7,365 bases of DNA from Candidatus Omnitrophota bacterium. GTDB taxonomy: Bacteria; Omnitrophota; Gorgyraeia; JAFGHF01. The stretch lies in NCBI GenBank assembly GCA_024543015.1, contig JAMXCY010000046.1, positions 1 to 7,365 on the forward strand. Direction: 5' to 3'. Position 1 is the stretch's first letter. Each line of letters starts with the position of its first letter. Of the stretch, positions 4,274 to 7,365 are shown one piece after another. The notes beneath the pieces were generated by a model. It ran no database searches and was not told the DNA's origin. It was given only the letters and a program-made list of their open reading frames with translations. The position numbers and the translations under genes are program-made.

Positions 4274-6991
4274 AAGGGAATTAAAAAAACTTACGATGTG
4301 ATAGTAGTTGGAGCAGGTCATGCCGGGATAGAAGCTGCTTTGGCCTCAAGCCGCATGGGTTGCCAAACTCTGCTAGTCAGCTTTAATCTGGATAGAATCG
4401 GCTTTATGTCCTGCAACCCGGCAGTTGGCGGCATAGGCAAGGGTCAATTAGTCAAGGAGCTTGATGCCTTGGGTGGTGAGATGGGCCGGGCAACAGACGC
4501 TTGTGCAATCCAATTTAGAACCTTAAATGCCTCCAAGGGAGCAGCAGTCCGGTCATCCCGCGCTCAGGTGGATAGAAAAAAGTATTCCTTATATATGCAG
4601 CGGGTAGTAAACAGACAAAAGAACCTTAAACTTTTAGAAGGAGAGGTTAGTGGTTTAATTGTTAAGGATGGCGTTGCCGGAGCAGTAGAGGTTGCTAAGA
4701 AGAAGATATTAGCCAAGGCAATAATAATTACACCAGGAACCTTTCTTAACGGACTGATCCATATTGGGATGCGCAGCTTTTCCGGAGGAAGAATTGAGGA
4801 AAAACAGGTCAGTAAGAGCCTTTCCAGTGTCTTGCGCAAATTAGGATTTCGTGTTTTACGCTTTAAGACCGGAACCTGTGCCCGCTTGGACGGAAAAACC
4901 ATTAATTTTTCCCGCATGCAGCCGCACTATGGAGATAACTCACCTCGTCCATTTTCACTTTCTACGAAGCAAATCAGGCGCAAACAAGCTCCTTGCTATA
5001 TTACCTATACTAATGAAGCAACTCATCAGATTATCCGTAACAATTTAGACCGCTCACCACTTTATAGCGGAAAAATTACTGGAACCGGTGTGCGCTATTG
5101 TCCTTCATTTGAAGATAAGGTGGTCAAATTCCCGCAGCACAGGCGGCATCAGATATTTCTTGAGCCCGAAGCCTTGAGCTGCGATGAGTATTATCCTAAT
5201 GGCCTTTCCACAAGTCTGCCCGAAGATGTCCAGGATGAGTTTATTCATTCTGTTCCGGGGTTAGAAAGAGTTAAGATTAATCGTTATGGCTATGGTATAG
5301 AGCATGATGTAATTGACTCCACCCAACTCTATCCTACTCTAGAGACGAAACTAATTAAAAATTTGTATCTGGCCGGCCAGATTAACGGCACCACCGGCTA
5401 CGAAGAGGCCGCTAGCCAGGGGCTCCTGGCCGGGATCAATGCTGCTTTAGAAGTTAAGGGAAAAGAACCCTTTGTCCTGGATCGCTCTACAAGTTATATT
5501 GGAGTTTTGCTTGACGACTTAGTAACCCGCGGCACGCCGGAGCCCTACCGGATGTTTACCTCACGCGTAGAATATCGCCTGTTAATTCGCGAAGACAATG
5601 CCGATTTGCGCCTCAGGAGGTTTGGCTATAAATTTGGCTTGGTTAGTAAACGAGAGCACGAAAAAACCCTGCAAAAACAACAACAAATCCAAGCCGGCAT
5701 AAAATACTTAAAAGAAAATAAGATTAAGAATCTTACGCTTTACCAGTTGCTTAAACGCCCTGACGTCAAAATCGAAGACTTAAAAATAAAGTTTCCTTTT
5801 CCCATCTTAAAAAATGCTCTTAGGGGAATAGAGATCGAGACTAAATATTCCGGATTTATTCAACGCCAGCTTAGTGAGGTACGCAGCTTTAAACATTTAG
5901 AAAAGATAAAAATACCTCAAGGTATCGATTATAACGCTATCGAGGGGCTTTCTCGAGAGATTAAAGAGAAACTAAACAAGGCCAGGCCAATAACTTTAGG
6001 CCAGGCCAACCGTATCTCCGGCATCACTCCGGTGGCAATTATGATTCTTTCGGTCCACTTGAAAAAAAGAAGGCCAGTGAGGACTTACTACAAGTTCTCC
6101 GAATACCTAAAAGAACGTTTTGGCTCTCGAGTGTATAAGGTAAGCATTGATGCCGGATTTTCCTGTCCCAATAGAGATGGCAGCAAAAGCAAAGAGGGTT
6201 GCATTTATTGTGATAATCGGGGGTTTAGCTATAATACAAGGATTGCGCCACGACCAATCAAGACCCAAATCCAAGAGGGTATGGATGTCGGTCGCAAGAG
6301 ATTTAAGGCAGAACGCTTTTTTATCTATTTCCAAGCCTTTACTAACACCTATGCCCCAGTGAAAGAGTTGAAGAAAAAGTATGATATTATAAAAAAGTTT
6401 AAGAATGTTGTTGGACTCTCTATTGGCACCCGTCCAGATTGCATTAATGAAGAAATCCTAGATCTAATCGAAAGTTACGCTAGAGATTATGAAGTTTGGC
6501 TTGAATATGGTTTGCAGAGTATCCATGGCCAGACCTTAAAATCTATAAATCGAGGCCACCTTTATAAAGACTTTCTATCAGCAGTCGAACAAACACGCAA
6601 AAGAGAAAAAATAAAAATCTGCGCCCATGTAATTTTAGGTTTACCTGGTGAAACAGAGAAGGATATCTTAGCCACAGCTAAGGAATTAGGCCGTTTGAGG
6701 CCAGAGGCGGTAAAGCTTCACCCGCTCCATGTAATTAAAGGAACGAAATTAGAAGAAATTTTTGCGCAAGGCCGATATCGACCGCTGGGATTACCTCAAT
6801 ATGTCAGTCTAGTAACTAAATTCTTAGAATATCTCTGGCCCCAGAGCGTTATTCAGCGAATTACTGCTGAGTGTCCTCGGCAGTTTCTGGTTGCGCCATT
6901 ATGGATTTTGGACAAAAACAAGGTACTCAAACAAATCGAGAACACCTTAGCCAAAGAAGGAAAATTTCAAGGCCGACTCTATCAGACTTAG
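4271..6991 (+). CDS. mnmG: MnmG-MnmL fusion: tRNA wobble-uridine enzyme joined to TIGR01212/YtqA-type radical SAM protein
   Basis: A 906-residue protein with two complete enzymes. Residues 1 to about 602 are MnmG (GidA), the FAD/NADH subunit that works with MnmE to place carboxymethylaminomethyl on U34 of tRNAs. Visible features are the dinucleotide-binding GAGHAG (14-19), MSCNPAVGGIGKG (46-58) with C48, RYCPSFEDKVVKF (275-287) with C277, LAGQINGTTGYEEAASQG (367-384), and the complete C-terminal MnmE-contact region ending ARPITLGQANRISGITP (571-587) and HLKK. Residues about 603-906 are a full radical SAM protein of the TIGR01212 family. Its cluster motif is C632-x11-C644-x2-C647 (CPNRDGSKSKEGCIYC), followed by FQAFTNTYAP (687-696), LSIGTRPDC (716-724), WLEYGLQS (743-750), HVILGLPGE (786-794) and KLHPLHVIKGTKLEE (815-829). 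In Bacillus and Streptococcus the YtqA member, MnmL, is implicated in turning cmnm5(s2)U into nm5/mnm5(s2)U, so the halves would be consecutive steps. There is no linker, and the junction is a 7-A run (see 6062-6080). The gene starts 19 bp after the TMTC-like gene. Confidence 0.92.
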   Translation: MKGIKKTYDVIVVGAGHAGIEAALASSRMGCQTLLVSFNLDRIGFMSCNPAVGGIGKGQLVKELDALGGEMGRATDACAIQFRTLNASKGAAVRSSRAQVDRKKYSLYMQRVVNRQKNLKLLEGEVSGLIVKDGVAGAVEVAKKKILAKAIIITPGTFLNGLIHIGMRSFSGGRIEEKQVSKSLSSVLRKLGFRVLRFKTGTCARLDGKTINFSRMQPHYGDNSPRPFSLSTKQIRRKQAPCYITYTNEATHQIIRNNLDRSPLYSGKITGTGVRYCPSFEDKVVKFPQHRRHQIFLEPEALSCDEYYPNGLSTSLPEDVQDEFIHSVPGLERVKINRYGYGIEHDVIDSTQLYPTLETKLIKNLYLAGQINGTTGYEEAASQGLLAGINAALEVKGKEPFVLDRSTSYIGVLLDDLVTRGTPEPYRMFTSRVEYRLLIREDNADLRLRRFGYKFGLVSKREHEKTLQKQQQIQAGIKYLKENKIKNLTLYQLLKRPDVKIEDLKIKFPFPILKNALRGIEIETKYSGFIQRQLSEVRSFKHLEKIKIPQGIDYNAIEGLSREIKEKLNKARPITLGQANRISGITPVAIMILSVHLKKRRPVRTYYKFSEYLKERFGSRVYKVSIDAGFSCPNRDGSKSKEGCIYCDNRGFSYNTRIAPRPIKTQIQEGMDVGRKRFKAERFFIYFQAFTNTYAPVKELKKKYDIIKKFKNVVGLSIGTRPDCINEEILDLIESYARDYEVWLEYGLQSIHGQTLKSINRGHLYKDFLSAVEQTRKREKIKICAHVILGLPGETEKDILATAKELGRLRPEAVKLHPLHVIKGTKLEEIFAQGRYRPLGLPQYVSLVTKFLEYLWPQSVIQRITAECPRQFLVAPLWILDKNKVLKQIENTLAKEGKFQGRLYQT
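6062..6080 (+). other. Fusion junction: A7 homopolymer followed by GTGA stop/start overlap
   Basis: Seven A (6062-6068) follow the Leu codon in MnmG ...VHLKK. Read as given, the frame continues KKRRPVRTYYKFSEYL into the radical SAM protein. If one A is absent or skipped, it reads L-K-K-E-G-Q and stops at TGA 6078-6080, a normal-looking MnmG C-terminus. The GTG at 6077-6079 then overlaps that stop as GTGA and begins V-R-T-Y-Y-K-F-S-E-Y-L, which matches the usual N-terminus of free-standing TIGR01212 proteins. AGAAGG (6068-6073) lies 3 nt before the GTG. The geometry is that of two translationally coupled genes converted to one frame by a single base. Confidence 0.75.
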
Positions 6992-7017
6992 CTTGTTGAG
7001 GCTAAGCCTCAACAAGC
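6991..7017 (+). terminator. Perfect 12-bp hairpin at the end of mnmG-mnmL, without a U-tract
   Basis: GCTTGTTGAGGC (6991-7002) and GCCTCAACAAGC (7006-7017) are exact inverted complements around a TAA loop. The stem begins on the last base of the TAG stop. No T-run follows (GACCAAATGAG), so it may need Rho, act as a 3'-end stabiliser, or block read-through into the next promoter. A weaker alternative pairing of CTTAGC (6987-6992) with GCTAAG (7001-7006) would exclude the main stem. Confidence 0.55.
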
Positions 7018-7028
7018 GACCAAATGAG

Positions 7029-7057
7029 TTGACATATAAGCGCTGTTTTGGTAAACT
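7029..7057 (+). promoter_or_regulatory. Strong sigma70-type promoter for the GAF-domain gene
   Basis: A perfect TTGACA (7029-7034), a 17-bp spacer and TAAACT (7052-7057, 4 of 6) are visible, with TGG just before the -10 forming an extended -10 (TG at 7049-7050). Transcription would begin near 7064, only about 14 nt before the GTG start. The placement just after the 3' hairpin marks the start of a new transcription unit. Confidence 0.65.
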
Positions 7058-7077
7058 CATCTCGAGGATAAATAGAC

Positions 7078-7365
7078 GTGCCCAAAAAAAAGAAAAACTC
7101 AACTACAGATTTAGCCGGTAAGCAGATTATCAGGGCTTTGACTAAAATTAGCCAGGCCATCACTTCGGATTCCTATTTGGAGGATATTTTAAAGCTCATT
7201 GTTACTGTCACCGCGGAGGTGATGGGCTCTAAAATATGCTCCATTTTACTAATAGATAAGACCGGACGAGAGCTTGAGGTTAAAGCTACGCAATCGGTAA
7301 GTGAGGCCTACAATAAAAAAGCCAACATAAAATTTGGGGCAGGAGTTGCCGGCAAGGTAGCCAGA
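7078..7365 (+). CDS. GAF-domain protein, N-terminal part (3' end outside window)
   Basis: Partial gene: GTG followed by 95 further codons, open to the window edge. GAGGA (7064-7068) lies 9 nt before the GTG. After a lysine-rich N-terminus (PKKKKNSTTD), the segment QIIRALTKISQAITSDSYLEDILKLIV (residues 16-42) reads as a helix entering a GAF domain. TAEVMGSKICSILLIDKTGRELEVKATQS (44-72) is its first strands, and NIKFGAGVAGKVAR (83-96) is the characteristic GxGxxG turn preceding the next helix. GAF domains bind small molecules or serve as dimerisation/sensor modules in histidine kinases, ANTAR or PP2C-type regulators, diguanylate cyclases and PtsP-like proteins. The output domain is outside the window, so the class cannot be decided. 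It has its own promoter and appears independent of the upstream operon. Confidence 0.8.
   Translation, partial: MPKKKKNSTTDLAGKQIIRALTKISQAITSDSYLEDILKLIVTVTAEVMGSKICSILLIDKTGRELEVKATQSVSEAYNKKANIKFGAGVAGKVAR

Noticed and set aside
4564..4917. Open frame on the - strand inside mnmG
   Set aside because: It lies wholly within the well-supported MnmG coding region, and its translation shows no recognisable domain.
1..7365. CRISPR array, tRNA/rRNA genes, insertion sequences or attachment sites
   Set aside because: No spaced direct repeats, no cloverleaf or rRNA-like stretches, no transposase or integrase coding and no flanking inverted or direct repeats were seen on reading both strands.

Overview
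The window reads as an ordinary bacterial chromosome segment with short intergenic gaps, every gene on the + strand, the standard bacterial code, ATG/GTG/TTG starts and Shine-Dalgarno-type sites. Its gene content is a methanogen-type thymidylate synthase tail, a type IV pilus ATPase with PilZ proteins, a TMTC-like membrane/TPR protein and a small SpeD-like protein. This resembles an uncultured deep-branching Gram-negative lineage such as Omnitrophota. That placement is an impression from protein style only, because no marker gene here settles it.

Layout. (1) 2-178: C-terminal tail of a thymidylate synthase. (2) 208-2143: a probable operon of a PilT/PilU-family retraction ATPase with an eroded Walker B motif, followed by two tandem PilZ-domain proteins. 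This looks like a pilus motor next to c-di-GMP receptors. (3) 2144-2280: an intergenic stretch with a weak terminator-like hairpin, a perfect TATAAT box and a leader. (4) 2281-6991: a probable three-gene operon of an S-adenosylmethionine-decarboxylase-family protein with a non-canonical processing site, a TMTC-like multi-spanning glycosyltransferase with C-terminal TPRs, and a 906-residue fusion. The fusion joins complete MnmG (tRNA U34 cmnm5 synthesis) to a complete TIGR01212/YtqA-type radical SAM protein (MnmL family). (5) 6991-7017: a perfect 12-bp hairpin. It is followed by a consensus-like sigma70 promoter (TTGACA, 17 bp, TG-extended -10) and the first 96 codons of a GAF-domain protein that runs off the end.

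The most notable item is the MnmG-MnmL fusion. Both halves are known or proposed to act one after the other on the same wobble uridine: MnmE/MnmG makes cmnm5U and MnmL is implicated in converting it towards nm5U/mnm5U. The junction is a run of seven A (6062-6068). Removing one A makes mnmG end a few codons later with ...LKKEGQ and a TGA, and that TGA overlaps a GTG (GTGA, 6077-6080) that is the natural start of the radical SAM protein. The fusion therefore hinges on a single homopolymer base. It may be a genuine recent fusion, a slippage/recoding point that yields both forms, or an indel error in the assembly. The second notable item is the SpeD-like protein, in which the usual Ser-His-Ile-Ser-Ile-His processing segment is replaced by Thr-Ser-Ser-Ile-Thr-Gly-His.
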